Shown piece by piece: positions 34,519 through 44,517 of a stretch of 64,000 nucleotides of DNA. The notes beneath the pieces are model-generated. The model saw only the letters and a program-made list of their open reading frames with translations, ran no database searches and was not told the DNA's origin. The position numbers were made by a program, and so were the translations under genes. The stretch comes from Gnetum montanum (taxonomy: Eukaryota > Streptophyta > Gnetopsida > Gnetales > Gnetaceae): the NCBI GenBank assembly GCA_015680685.1, contig MNCI01009062.1, forward strand, positions 168,672 to 232,671, read 5' to 3'. Each line of letters opens with the position of its first letter. The first letter of the stretch is position 1.

Positions 34519-37500
34519 TCAGTACAAGGAAGGGGGCTGGTCCCCAAGATCCTCTTCATCATTCACTCTCGTTCCACTAGGGCTAGCTCCATCATCGATA
34601 TGTCCTTGTAACAAAGCAGAAAACACAAAAAATAGGTAAGAGTAATAACGCAAATTATGAATGCAAAACCAAGAAAAATAGTAACACTAACAATGTAAAG
34701 CAATAAAACAATACAAAAATAAGTGAGGAGAGCCTTAAGCCAACCTCCAAACACCGCAGAATCTCCTCCTTAGGCGCAATTGCCTAATCCTCCTCTAGGC
34801 CAAGATTAATACTAGCCAAGGTTTTGCCTTTGTCCACTGAGGTCTAGGTAGGGTGCTCAAAAGAGAACATGCCTATTGAAGCCTCCCCAGAGGTGATGGT
34901 AATGGCTCTCTTGGGAGATCCCTCCACCTTGGTGCACTCAGCAAATTTATCGTAAGTAGGTCGCAAGCCTAGTCCATTGATGAACATCTCCATTCAACGA
35001 TGTTCAACTAACTCCTCCTTTAACCATTTCTTGTACTGATGCTTATGGTCCTTTTGGTCTTGGTCCCATTTCCATACTTTAGCAGCAAAGGATTTCCAAT
35101 CGTGACATTTCCTGTTTAACAAATCCATCTGTGCCCTTTTCTCGGCTAAATCCCATGTAGCCTACACTTTGCTATTCAAAACTATCCAGTAACACGCATA
35201 GGTGATTTCAGATGTGCGCTAGGTGTTATCACCAGATAACCTAGCAACAGCAAAATCGTAATGGGATTGGATATCCCTTTTATCCTCTCTCTCTTTTGCT
35301 AGTGCTTCCTTCAATGAATGCACCTCATCCCATAAATACTCAACTGAACACCTACAAGTCGAAAGCAACTTAGCATTCTATACGACGCAACTAGAAACTG
35401 CATCATACACACATTTCTAGGGACTTACTCAATATTCCTTGGTAATTTAGGGAGGGCATCTATATGGGTAGCTTCAGAAGGATCCCACTGGAGCTTGGCA
35501 TCTTCAAGTGTAAGTACCACACACATGAATCAACTATAATCAACAATGAATGCAAAGAAATACAAATAAAACTAGACACTTAGCATGACATGTAACATAC
35601 ACATACCTAGTTGTGGATGATATTCTTGTAGGTGAGTGACCACATTGTTAATGATTCCCGTAACAAAGTCCATTTTTCTAGGCATCTCAGGCCATGGTCT
35701 TAGCTAGTCAGTTGATGTGGGACAAGCAGGGAAGGTCATTTCAATTGGAATCTGTGATCCTAACACCTCTACCCAGGATGTATGTGTCTCAAAAATCTCA
35801 GCATCTACCTCTGATGCTAAATATAATCAAGATAATCAAGAACAACACATGAAAATTAAAGGGTACAAAAACATGGATTAAGCTAAAAGGAACATACCAA
35901 AAAGCCCTTTGCTGTTTATCTTGGGCAAATCACCAAGCTACAAAGATCCATCAAAGAAAGCATCAAAGACACCTCTTTCATCATTTGAATGCCTAAGTGC
36001 ATCCAAAGCTTCTACAGGCTTCATCCCTACTACGCTTGTTACATATTCTTCTTGTGGGATAGGAAGTTCTTCGATTGTTTCTCCCCTATCTTTTGCTTCT
36101 TCCTCTAGCCTCGTGACAACCACTTCAAGATCAACCATCAAGGCCAAAGTTTCTCTCTCCCTCTCAGGACTTTTCTCAGAATAACACCAAAATCTTAGTA
36201 TTAGTATAACATAGTATATATAGCATATAAGCTAAAACTTAATAAGAAAAATAAATAAAATAATAAAATAATAAAATAAAACACTTACCCTCCATTGGCA
36301 GTACAAAACAGATCTTCTTTGCTCTTGGTGGTCTAACATTTGGAGCGGGCTCTCTTAGGTGTTCATTTCTCTTTACCTTCACCTTAGACATCCGAATGGT
36401 CTGACGAATTAGCCATTCAGCCCTTTTAATAGATGTGTGTAGCCTAGGCGGTTCCAATCCCAAGCTATCATAGGAATGATGGGAATGGCTAGCCACACCT
36501 CCACTAGTAACTGATACTGATTCTTCGATGCCTTCAGGTGGGTCCTGAGATCTAGTGGTGCTAAACAAATGGCAAATCCATGAGTGAGACAGTTGTGAAC
36601 AATCCCTCAAAATATAACTATTATCACCATAAACTACTAGGAACTCAGCAAACCTACGTGGGTACCCTGCAAAGAAAGCAAATGTGAAGTGGAATTTGGT
36701 GTGGATGTTTGAACGTAACCTATATATCTCTCCACGAAAACCAAATCCAAGAAACTATGCCTAGTTATAGCGCATGTCTATCTCCAAAACTGCATGAAAG
36801 GTTTCTTCCTTAAGAAAGAGATTTAGGGAATGCCTATGCCTGAAAGAGGGGATACAAGAAGTTGATCTCCATCAATTGGGTATCATCTCACATGGCAAAG
36901 CCCTTAGGACCCCGAGACATGCCTAACCACTCCTCAAGCTCTCTTATGACATGGCCTTCTTTAGTTTCTTTATCTATGGTCACCCTGGCACCATCCATGG
37001 GCATGCCAAAAAAATCAGAAAGGAACTCAGTGATTAGGTGGAAAGATACCTTGACTCATCAAACCCGTGTGGTAAAATGGGAAGCATCATCACTAAAAGA
37101 ATCAATAATGGTGATCATCTTAGTAGCTAGAATACTAGGAGTTAAAGCTATGAACAAGTCCATCAAACCTGCCTGGGTAAGGCAGCTGATGATCAAATCA
37201 AAAGATTTCTTTTGTAACCATTGTTGTAATTGCTCTACCTCCTCATATTTCATAAAAAGGGTGGCCTCAGTATGCCCTATTATAATAGTAACTTCTTCGG
37301 AGGGGATGGCTGCTGTAGAAAGAAAACATACAGCAAAGAGTTAAAAAAACATAGTACATGATGATGCAACTAAAAAAAGAAAATGGAGTCTAGAGTGTGG
37401 TCATTTATCATCTATAAATGGTGTAGGCGGGGTAGGTAAAGGATCAATTCTTTAAGGGAAAATTGGCCCATTAGAAGACCAATCCTCGTGTAACCAACCA

Positions 37501-38214
37501 TGAGCTTGGAAGTGCTCAAAGACTCCTGAAAACTACCTATGGTAGTCAACAATAGCCACTTTTGTCTGGTCCAATATCGCGGCATGAAGAATGGGGCCCG
37601 CCATGAATGTCTCTAATGCTATGCGCACTAAGGAAAGCCCACCATCATCATCGTGCATCCCATTCTCATCAAAATGAGGCCTAAATAGAAAAAGAATACT
37701 AATGTATAGACAATGATATAAAATTTAAAAAATCAAAATTTAAGCAAGGCACAAGAGAGCATACCTATCCACTCTATATACTATCCCAGGTGGATTCTGG
37801 AATAGAGTGTGCACACGGAAGGCTAAGAAAAGTGTGTTGCTACTATTGTAATGAACATAAGTAGGCAACTCCCACACACAAGTCAAGGGATGAGTAGATC
37901 TAGGACCCTCAATAGGGCCTCCCTCAGCCTTAAAAAGTCCCTCATCTATGTCACTAACAAAGGCAAGCATACCTTGTGTAGAGCCGGGCAACATTGTCTC
38001 AATAATATCACAAGCCAACTGTTCACTTAGGTGAGACCATATAACCATGCTAAAATTTTGCAAGATGAATGATAAAAAGGAGCCAACATCAGGATGGAAC
38101 CATATCACATGGGGCCTGATGCGCATGTCATAGGGAGGTATGTCCAGTCCAAAGGGGCCAAACCAAGCAAGTACACCAACAAGCTCAACCATGAGAAGAG
38201 AAGGTTTAGGTCCC
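34519..38214 (-). pseudogene. antisense multi-exon gene in element B (FCP1/NIF-like HAD domain, coiled coil)
   Basis: Minus strand, opposite to element B. Exon 1 is not present; it would lie beyond the G insertion. Exon 2, 38214-37765 (450 bp): KPSLLMVELVGVLAWFGP, VIWFHPDVGSFLSFILQNFS then MVIWSHLSEQ; the first motif Asp is Glu (E-L-V-G-V), so catalysis is unlikely. Exon 3, about 37682-37425 (HGWLHEDWSS). Exon 4, down to 36289 with a GTAAGT donor: LMDLFIALTPSILATKMITI and a basic KVKVKRNEHLRE stretch. Exon 5, about 36180-35905, acidic. Exon 6, about 35710-35610. Exon 7, about 35510-34800, charged helical. The last exon ends acidic (NDEEDLGDQPPSLY) at TGA 34519. Stops are fewer than in C. Same gene as in C and F. 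Confidence 0.7.
37765..38214 (-). other. exon 2 of antisense gene in B: FCP1/NIF-like HAD domain
   Basis: 450 bp between a TATATGCAG acceptor and a GTATGC donor, phase 2. One continuous frame without stops, the best-preserved copy of this exon. It ends SNTLFLAFRVHTLFQNPPG then IVYRVDR, equivalent to the C-terminal strand region of NIF-like domains. Confidence 0.6.
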
Positions 38215-39158
38215 CTGCATATAGCCAGAATATTAGGTAAGTGAAGAATCTAAGTGCTAACAATAAGGAAAAATCACATAAACCAAAAAACACACATAAA
38301 AAAAATACACAGCTCCACCCCATGAGACAAGGGCACCAATATTTATTTAGTGTACTTAGCACTCACCGAGGTACATTAAAATCTAGTTTATTACATTTAA
38401 AATTCATTTCACAGTAAATCCACGCACAAGTACAAAACATGAACACTCACTAAAACAAGGTTAAATCATAAGCCTACAGAAAATAATAAACAATATAAAC
38501 ATAAAACCAAAAAATAATAAATCTCTTAGCAAATAGTTTATATTTTCATGTCTTAGTAAGGGGGGGGGGGGCCTGGACATTCACGTTGAGGCTAACCCCT
38601 ACCACATGCCCTGCTTTAACCCACTCACGTTGGGGCCTATTCAGCAACTCATGCTAGGGCTATTGGACACTCATGCTAGGGCCTGTTCCAGCAACTCACA
38701 CTACTTGGCTCCCACAAAACTCACATTTGGGTTTGGCACAGTCTAGCTCACATTGTGAACCTGCAGCTCACGTTGCTCAAAGAAATTTGTGCTCACATTG
38801 ACTAGGGTACAAGAAAAGAAAAATTTGATGCTACCTAGGAACCGTGGTGAAACACCCTAAAAATGTGGGGTCATCCTTGCTTCACCAGGATCTTGCAGTC
38901 CGCACAACACGATGGTAGTTCATCGGGAGAAGAATGTTCTGAGTCTAGGTCGGCTAGTTTGACAAATTTTCTACTTTAACCATGGACAAGTTTTGTACCA
39001 TCTTGCTTGCCCACCAAAGTAGCCTAAATAGATGGCAGCCTACTCAAGAACAACGTGCAGAATCAATGGTAGCATCTTGGATGCGCAAGAAACAGTTCGG
39101 AAAGTTTTCTAAGTCACGAAGCCTACTACGCTACGCTACGCTATGTAGCGTAGCAAGC
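38076..39158. repeat. first copy of a 1.08-kb duplication beside an assembly gap
   Basis: Matches 39233-40315. By eye the last ~585 bp (from CCTGGACATTCACG) look identical, while the first ~495 bp differ at scattered, mostly transition, sites. The switch falls at an 11-G homopolymer (38561-38571). It includes the start of a G-type LTR (38848). Probably an assembly artefact or unmerged haplotype. Confidence 0.75.
38215..38847 (-). other. element B antisense-gene intron 1 with CTCACGTTG words
   Basis: Non-coding. From 38575 to 38795 it carries about nine CTCACGTTG/CTCATGCTA variants, the same word class as in this element's LTR and leader. G is inserted at its far end (copy at 40002). Confidence 0.55.
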
Positions 39159-39232
39159 NNNNNNNNNNNNNNNNNNNNNNNNNNNNNNNNNNNNNNNNNN
39201 NNNNNNNNNNNNNNNNNNNNNNNNNNNNNNNN
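39159..39232. other. assembly gap, 74 N
   Basis: Run of N between two near-identical 1.08-kb copies. Confidence 0.99.
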
Positions 39233-40315
39233 AAAAAGGAACCAATACCAGGATGAAACCATATCACATGGGGCCCGATGCACATGTCATAGGGAGGTAT
39301 GTTCGGTCCAAAGGGGCCAAACCAAGCAAGTACGCCAACAAGCTCAACCATGAGAAGAGAAGGTTTAGGTCCCCTGCATACAGCCAAAACATTAGGTAAG
39401 TGAAGAATCTAAGTGCTAACAATGGGGAAAAATCACATAAACCAAAAACACACATAAAAAAAATACATAGCTCCACCCCATGAGACAAGGGCACCAATAT
39501 TTATTTAGTCTACTTAATGCTAGTTGGGGTACATTGAAATCTAGTTTATTACATTTTAAATCCATTGCACAGTAAATCCACACACAAGTACAGAACATAA
39601 ACACTCACCGAAATAAGGTTAAATCATAAGCCTTCGGAAAACAATAAATGGTATAAACATAAAACCAAAAAATAATAAATCTCTTAGCAAATAGTTTACG
39701 TTTTCATGTCTTAATAAAGGGGGCACCTGGACATTCACGTTGAGGCTAACCCCTACCACATGCCCTGCTTTAACCCACTCACGTTGGGGCCTATTCAGCA
39801 ACTCATGCTAGGGCTATTGGACACTCATGCTAGGGCCTGTTCCAGCAACTCACACTACTTGGCTCCCACAAAACTCACATTTGGGTTTGGCACAGTCTAG
39901 CTCACATTGTGAACCTGCAGCTCACGTTGCTCAAAGAAATTTGTGCTCACATTGACTAGGGTACAAGAAAAGAAAAATTTGATGCTACCTAGGAACCGTG
40001 GTGAAACACCCTAAAAATGTGGGGTCATCCTTGCTTCACCAGGATCTTGCAGTCCGCACAACACGATGGTAGTTCATCGGGAGAAGAATGTTCTGAGTCT
40101 AGGTCGGCTAGTTTGACAAATTTTCTACTTTAACCATGGACAAGTTTTGTACCATCTTGCTTGCCCACCAAAGTAGCCTAAATAGATGGCAGCCTACTCA
40201 AGAACAACGTGCAGAATCAATGGTAGCATCTTGGATGCGCAAGAAACAGTTCGGAAAGTTTTCTAAGTCACGAAGCCTACTACGCTACGCTACGCTATGT
40301 AGCGTAGCAAGCTTT
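39233..40315. repeat. second copy of the 1.08-kb duplication
   Basis: Begins AAAAAGGAACCAATACC, equivalent to 38076, so it repeats part of the exon 2 region of the B antisense gene, its intron 1 and the G LTR start. The reading frame of exon 2 is repeated at 39387-39233. Confidence 0.75.
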
Positions 40316-41793
40316 AGAAAATGATGGCAGAATGAAGTGCTACACTATGCAATGTCACACAGCATAGCATAGCAACAACTTCACTACCCACTTCCCTCGC
40401 CTAATTTTGAATTCTACAGTGATGTCCCTTTCCGTCAGGAAGCAGCGGACAATGTCTACTACTACACTACACTGAGCTACATGGCCCAGCAAGACGTAGC
40501 AATCCTGTGGAAGAGATAGAAGGCAGTTTGAAAGGTGAAGTCAACAACGTTCATAAAACTTGCATAGTAGGGGAATGGTTTGCAAATTAGCAAAGCTTTC
40601 GCGACTAAGACAGGTTGCTACGCTACGTAGCATAGCATAGCATAGCAAGCATATGACATATGGTAGGACGCACGACAAGGTGCTACGCTACGTTAAGCAG
40701 GCTATGTCACAAAGCATAGCAAGGCATACAGGTGGCTATGTGACATCAATGCACTCCACCTAATCAGACCATTGGCACACGTCCCCAGACGTTGACGACG
40801 TGATTACGGTATAGTAGGACCGTAGTTATTGCATGGCAGGCTTGCATTACAACGGTCTTGTAAGCCCAATGATCACAGATGCCTCGAGTAGTGCCAGTAA
40901 GATAACACAAGCTTGTAGCATGTAGCATTCAAACGACCCTCTTTTTTTCTTCTTACCTTTAGCCCTATAAATATCCTGGTAAACAACACATAACAGGTCT
41001 GCAATTTTTGGTAAAAAAGACCCGTAATTTGGAAAAGTCAACGATTTGTAAAGTTGGAAATTTCAAAAAGAGTTCGTATCTTTCTGGAAGCGAATAGCTT
41101 CCAAGTAGTGGGAACTTTGAAATTCTGAAACAAAGATTTCCCCTCTCACTGGCATTGTAATAATCAAAGTCATCTGTCTAACACTGTAAACAGAGAGTCT
41201 CTCTCGACTGGCGTAAGGTCCCCATCTCCATTCTACCATCTTGGTAGAACCCTGCATTATTTATATGTGAAGTCCATATCGAAGCACATAGCTCTTTCTT
41301 TTTACTAGCACGCCTCAGTTACTCTTAGGACTTCTGCACTCCGTCACGCTATGCAGCTGATTGTATCCACCCTGACTGGACGAATTTGTAGCTTTGGAGT
41401 AGTGCATGTTTCTAACCATACTTTACTTTACTTCCCATTTATTGTCTAGTTTCCTTGAATTATTTTCTATCTTATTTACCTTTAACCATTATTGCGTATT
41501 ACTATCTCATTTCTTTTTTATCCACCCTTAAGCATTATTTCGCATTACTGTTGCATTTTAACAATTTCTCCTCTGCTTTATTTACCCGTAAGCACTATCT
41601 CGCATTTCACATTATTTACGTTGCAAAAGGCTATATTGATGCCGATGTAAGTCCCTATCTAATCGACCAGACCATTTAGGGCACCCTGTGTCCACACACA
41701 CCTAGCACCACCCTCCGTCGAATACGGGGTTGGAACTATCGCGTCCATCAACCCCCGGCGTTCTTCTAGCCGTCGACATTTTCGGTCGCTACA
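40002..41793 (+). repeat. element G 5' LTR
   Basis: 1792 bp. GCTACGCTACGCTATGTAGC-type palindromic words at 40280-40310 and 40615-40700. TATA box at 40966-40973. U5 with GTAAGT (41647-41652), the TCTAATCGACCAGA hairpin and TTTAGGGCACCCTG. Confidence 0.8.
40966..40973 (+). promoter_or_regulatory. TATA box of element G LTR
   Basis: TATAAATA in AGCCCTATAAATATCC, same context as the C LTRs. Confidence 0.6.
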
Positions 41794-41799
41794 GTTTTC

Positions 41800-41818
41800 T
41801 GGCACTAGAAGGAGGCCC
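41800..41818 (+). other. primer-binding site of element G
   Basis: TGGCACTAGAAGGAGGCCC, six bases after the LTR end; two differences from the family consensus. Confidence 0.7.
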
Positions 41819-42591
41819 TTTTGGTGCCTTTTCCATGTGTCACTGTAGTTCTATGAGCCTTCTACACCCTAATACACACAAGTGTAAATGCGACACCCTC
41901 TTGTGGTTGTTTGAGCTATGTGCGGTGCAGATCGGTCACCCTGACGGTTGCTCCAAAACCCCATGGAATACAAGGCCTCCAATCACCAGTTAACTAGCTC
42001 ATTCTACGGTTGTCTTGCATGCATTCTAAATCCCATCCTGTGTGGTACAGACCAGTCACCTCAATGGTCCCTCCGGGATCCTGTGAGACATAAAGCCTGC
42101 CTGATTGCTAGCTAGCTTACTCATCCTACAGCTGTCTTGCCTGCGTTCTGTACCCCATCCAGTGTGGTACAGACCGATCACCTTGATGGTCCCTCTGGGA
42201 TCCTACAAGCCATAAAGCCTACCTAGTCGCTAGTTAATTTGCTCATCTTATGGTAGTCTCGTACACCTTCCACACCTTGACTTGCATTAGCGTAGACTTG
42301 ACACCCATCTATGGTTGTTTATGTGTCGTACGGTGTAGATCGGTCACGTCAACGGTTCCTCTAGAACCCTATGAGATGATAAGCCTTTCAATGGTGATTT
42401 AACTTGCCTTTCCCTTTTATAGTAGTCCTGCCCGTGTTCTGCACCCTAGCCAACATAGGTGAAAATGTGTCACCCTTTGAGGTTGTTTATGCCTCATGTG
42501 GTGCAGGTCGGTCACCTTGATGGTCCCTCTAGGATCCTGTAGGACATAAAGCCTTCTTGATCATTTGTCAACTAAACTTTCCTTATGCTAG
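41819..42591 (+). repeat. element G leader tandem repeats
   Basis: Five copies of a unit led by GGT(G/A)CAGATCGGTCACC-type phrases at 41925, 42045, 42167, 42333 and 42501, spaced 120, 122, 166 and 168 bp. Each is followed by GGTCCCTCTGGGATCCTG and CATAAAGCCT. The long form adds a TGACACCC..GGTTGTTTATG insert. Non-coding. Confidence 0.8.
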
Positions 42592-44138
42592 TGAAACACC
42601 ACAAACATTTGGACCCAACACTTTCAAATAAGAATAAAGCTAAGTCATGATGCTTCCTAGCATGATTAAAACTTGCGAGCTTCACAAACAGCATTAAATA
42701 GAGTCAAATCAAGAGAGTAAAAGTTCCCTGAGATCCATTGGAGACTACTTCAACATCTGGAAACAAGAACTGCAAGTTTCAAACACAAAACACTTAATTT
42801 AGACTAAGTAAACTTCTTGTTGCAACTTTTGGGCCCCAAAAAATGAGTCAAAACATGCCAGAATTGAGCGTCTGGACCCCCCAGGACCTTCCCCAAGGTC
42901 CCCAATAGCTCTCAGGCACCCAAAAATTAAATTTTGGGCTCCAAATGATGGTCTTTCATTCCTGCACGCCCAGTGTGCAGCCAGCGTGCAGCAACTTTTG
43001 GGCCCCAAAACAAGTCAAAACATGCCAAAATTAAGTGTCTGGACCCCCCAAGACCTTTACCAGGGTCCCTAGTAGCTCTCAGGCACCCAAAAATCAATTT
43101 TCAACCTCGAAATGATGCACTTCGATGACCTGTATGCTAAGCATACGTACTCTGCACGCCAAGCGTACATCACCAGAAATGGCCTAAAATAGGCACCAAA
43201 GGGCAATATTTTCACCTAAAATTGACTCCCAGAGGTAGGGAAACTATTGGGAATCATCACAAGCACCTGAAAATCAATTTTTGACCTTGAAATGAAGCAT
43301 TTCCATGTGTGTACACTAGGTACATTTTGGTGTACTTTGAGCTTGTACACTGAGGTTGATGCTGAGTCTATATGCTAAGGTCAAGTCTTTATGCTGGGTT
43401 TGTCCACCCAGGATGCAGAACGCTGGCATGCAGCATGTTGGCATGCAGCACACTGTATAGTTGTAACATATCCTACACTCAGGCAACACAGCCACATGTC
43501 ATCTGACCTGAAATTTTCTTACCCACGGCCACTCATACCCTTCCAGATCTGAATCTAACACCCAAGATATCATAAAAACCCAAATTTTTCACTAGATCAG
43601 GGGTTGGAAATTTTTGGACAAAGGGACAAAAAAAACTAAATCAAGAAAGACTTGGAAAATCTAGGCATCAACCTCTAGACGTTGGGGCATCAGACTTCGA
43701 CACTGCATTTCCCTGCAATCCAAAACCTTCATCTTCTAGCACCCATCATCACCCACCAGGGCTAAACATCTGCCTTGTGGTTAATCCACAACTACGTTCT
43801 GATTGGTGCACATTGTAATCACTTTTTCAATACAAACGGTTTACATTTATTGTAGTTTTCTTTCTTTTTCCAGTTTACGTTTACATTCAATTTACGTTAT
43901 TGTGCACGTTTATGTTATGGTTTACGTTTAATGTGCATCGTTTACGTATAACCCAATGCATTGCAAAGTGCATACGTTGGGGAAGTCCTCATTTGATCCA
44001 CGTGCAAATCATTCAAGGCACTCTGTCTTCGTCCATTCTAGCTTGCCCTCAAGCGAAGGTAGAGTCTTCTGTGCCTGTCTGTAGATCTCTCGGTGTTTGT
44101 TTCATTCCAGCCTTGCACCGATGATTTCAAACAGTACA
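42592..44138 (+). repeat. element D 5' LTR
   Basis: 1547 bp, TGAAACACCACAAACA to AACAGTACA. It contains an internal tandem duplication of 169 bp (CAACTTTTGGGCCCCAAAA at 42823 and 42992) and CATGCAGCA/GTACACTGAG word clusters at 43320-43450. Weak TATA (CATAAAAACC at 43571). U5 like B and E (CAAGGCACTCTG, CTTGCCCTCAAGCGAAGG). Confidence 0.75.
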
Positions 44139-44143
44139 GAAAA

Positions 44144-44162
44144 TCGTGCTAGAAGGAGGGCC
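44144..44162 (+). other. primer-binding site of element D
   Basis: TCGTGCTAGAAGGAGGGCC; the first bases differ from TGGCGC but the remainder matches the family consensus. Confidence 0.6.
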
Positions 44163-44517
44163 TGACTTGTTTTTTGTTGAATTGAAACACTGATCACGTT
44201 ACCTATTCAAATGCAATGCTTCATGCTGTTACAATGTTTACGCTGCTATAGGGTTTATGCTGCTACAATGTTCACGCTGCTATAGTGTTTACACTACTAC
44301 AGGGTTTACGCTGCTACAGTGTTCATGCTACTTCATGCTGCTATAGTGTTCATGATACTACAGTGTTTACACTGCTACAGTGTTCACGATGCTACAGTGC
44401 TTCATGCTGCTATAGTGTTTTTTTCAACAAAAACACACAAAACACATCCATTTCAAAGCCGACTTCACTACAATTCGCACCTACTTCAAGCCGGTCTAAG
44501 TACTAACGGCTACCAAC
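44163..44517 (+). repeat. element D leader with TTTACGCTGCTACAGTG array
   Basis: From 44215 to 44420 about ten variants of GTTCACGCTGCTATAGTGTT are repeated at roughly 17-21 bp. Non-coding despite short frames. Confidence 0.7.

Larger units (their letters stand above)
9605..40001 (+). mobile_element. Tat-like Ty3/gypsy element B, interrupted by element C
   Basis: Plus-strand element: 5' LTR 9605-11379, PBS 11386-11404, gag 11719-14760, protease 14785-15473, spacer to 15876. It resumes at 34296 after the C insertion with an antisense captured gene (34519-38214). It is then cut again by element G at 40002, inside intron 1 of that gene. RT, RNase H, integrase and 3' LTR would lie beyond the nested insertions. 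C is flanked by AGTTA on both sides, showing that 15876 and 34296 were once adjacent. Confidence 0.75.
40002..42591 (+). mobile_element. Tat-like element G, 5' part (LTR, PBS, leader)
   Basis: 5' LTR 40002-41793, PBS 41800-41818 and a leader that is cut by element D at 42592. No coding part of G is in the window. Same LTR family as C (identical start TGAAACACCCTAAAAA, end GGTCGCTACA). Confidence 0.75.

Noticed and set aside
36862-37344. 160-codon plus-strand frame
   Set aside because: It is the reverse of exon 4 of the antisense gene in B, whose minus-strand frame matches C and F; a shadow.
34519-38214. An ordinary single-copy host gene
   Set aside because: The same gene occurs three times in the window, always between protease and RT and antisense, so it travels with the elements.
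38105-38362. Hydrophobic 85-codon minus-strand frame (many Phe/Leu) as a membrane protein
   Set aside because: Most of it lies in intron 1 upstream of the exon 2 acceptor at 38214. It is repeated in the assembly duplication and has no counterpart in C or F.
43900-44124. Short plus-strand frame in the U5 of element D
   Set aside because: Overlaps LTR sequence conserved as DNA in B and E, but not in reading frame.
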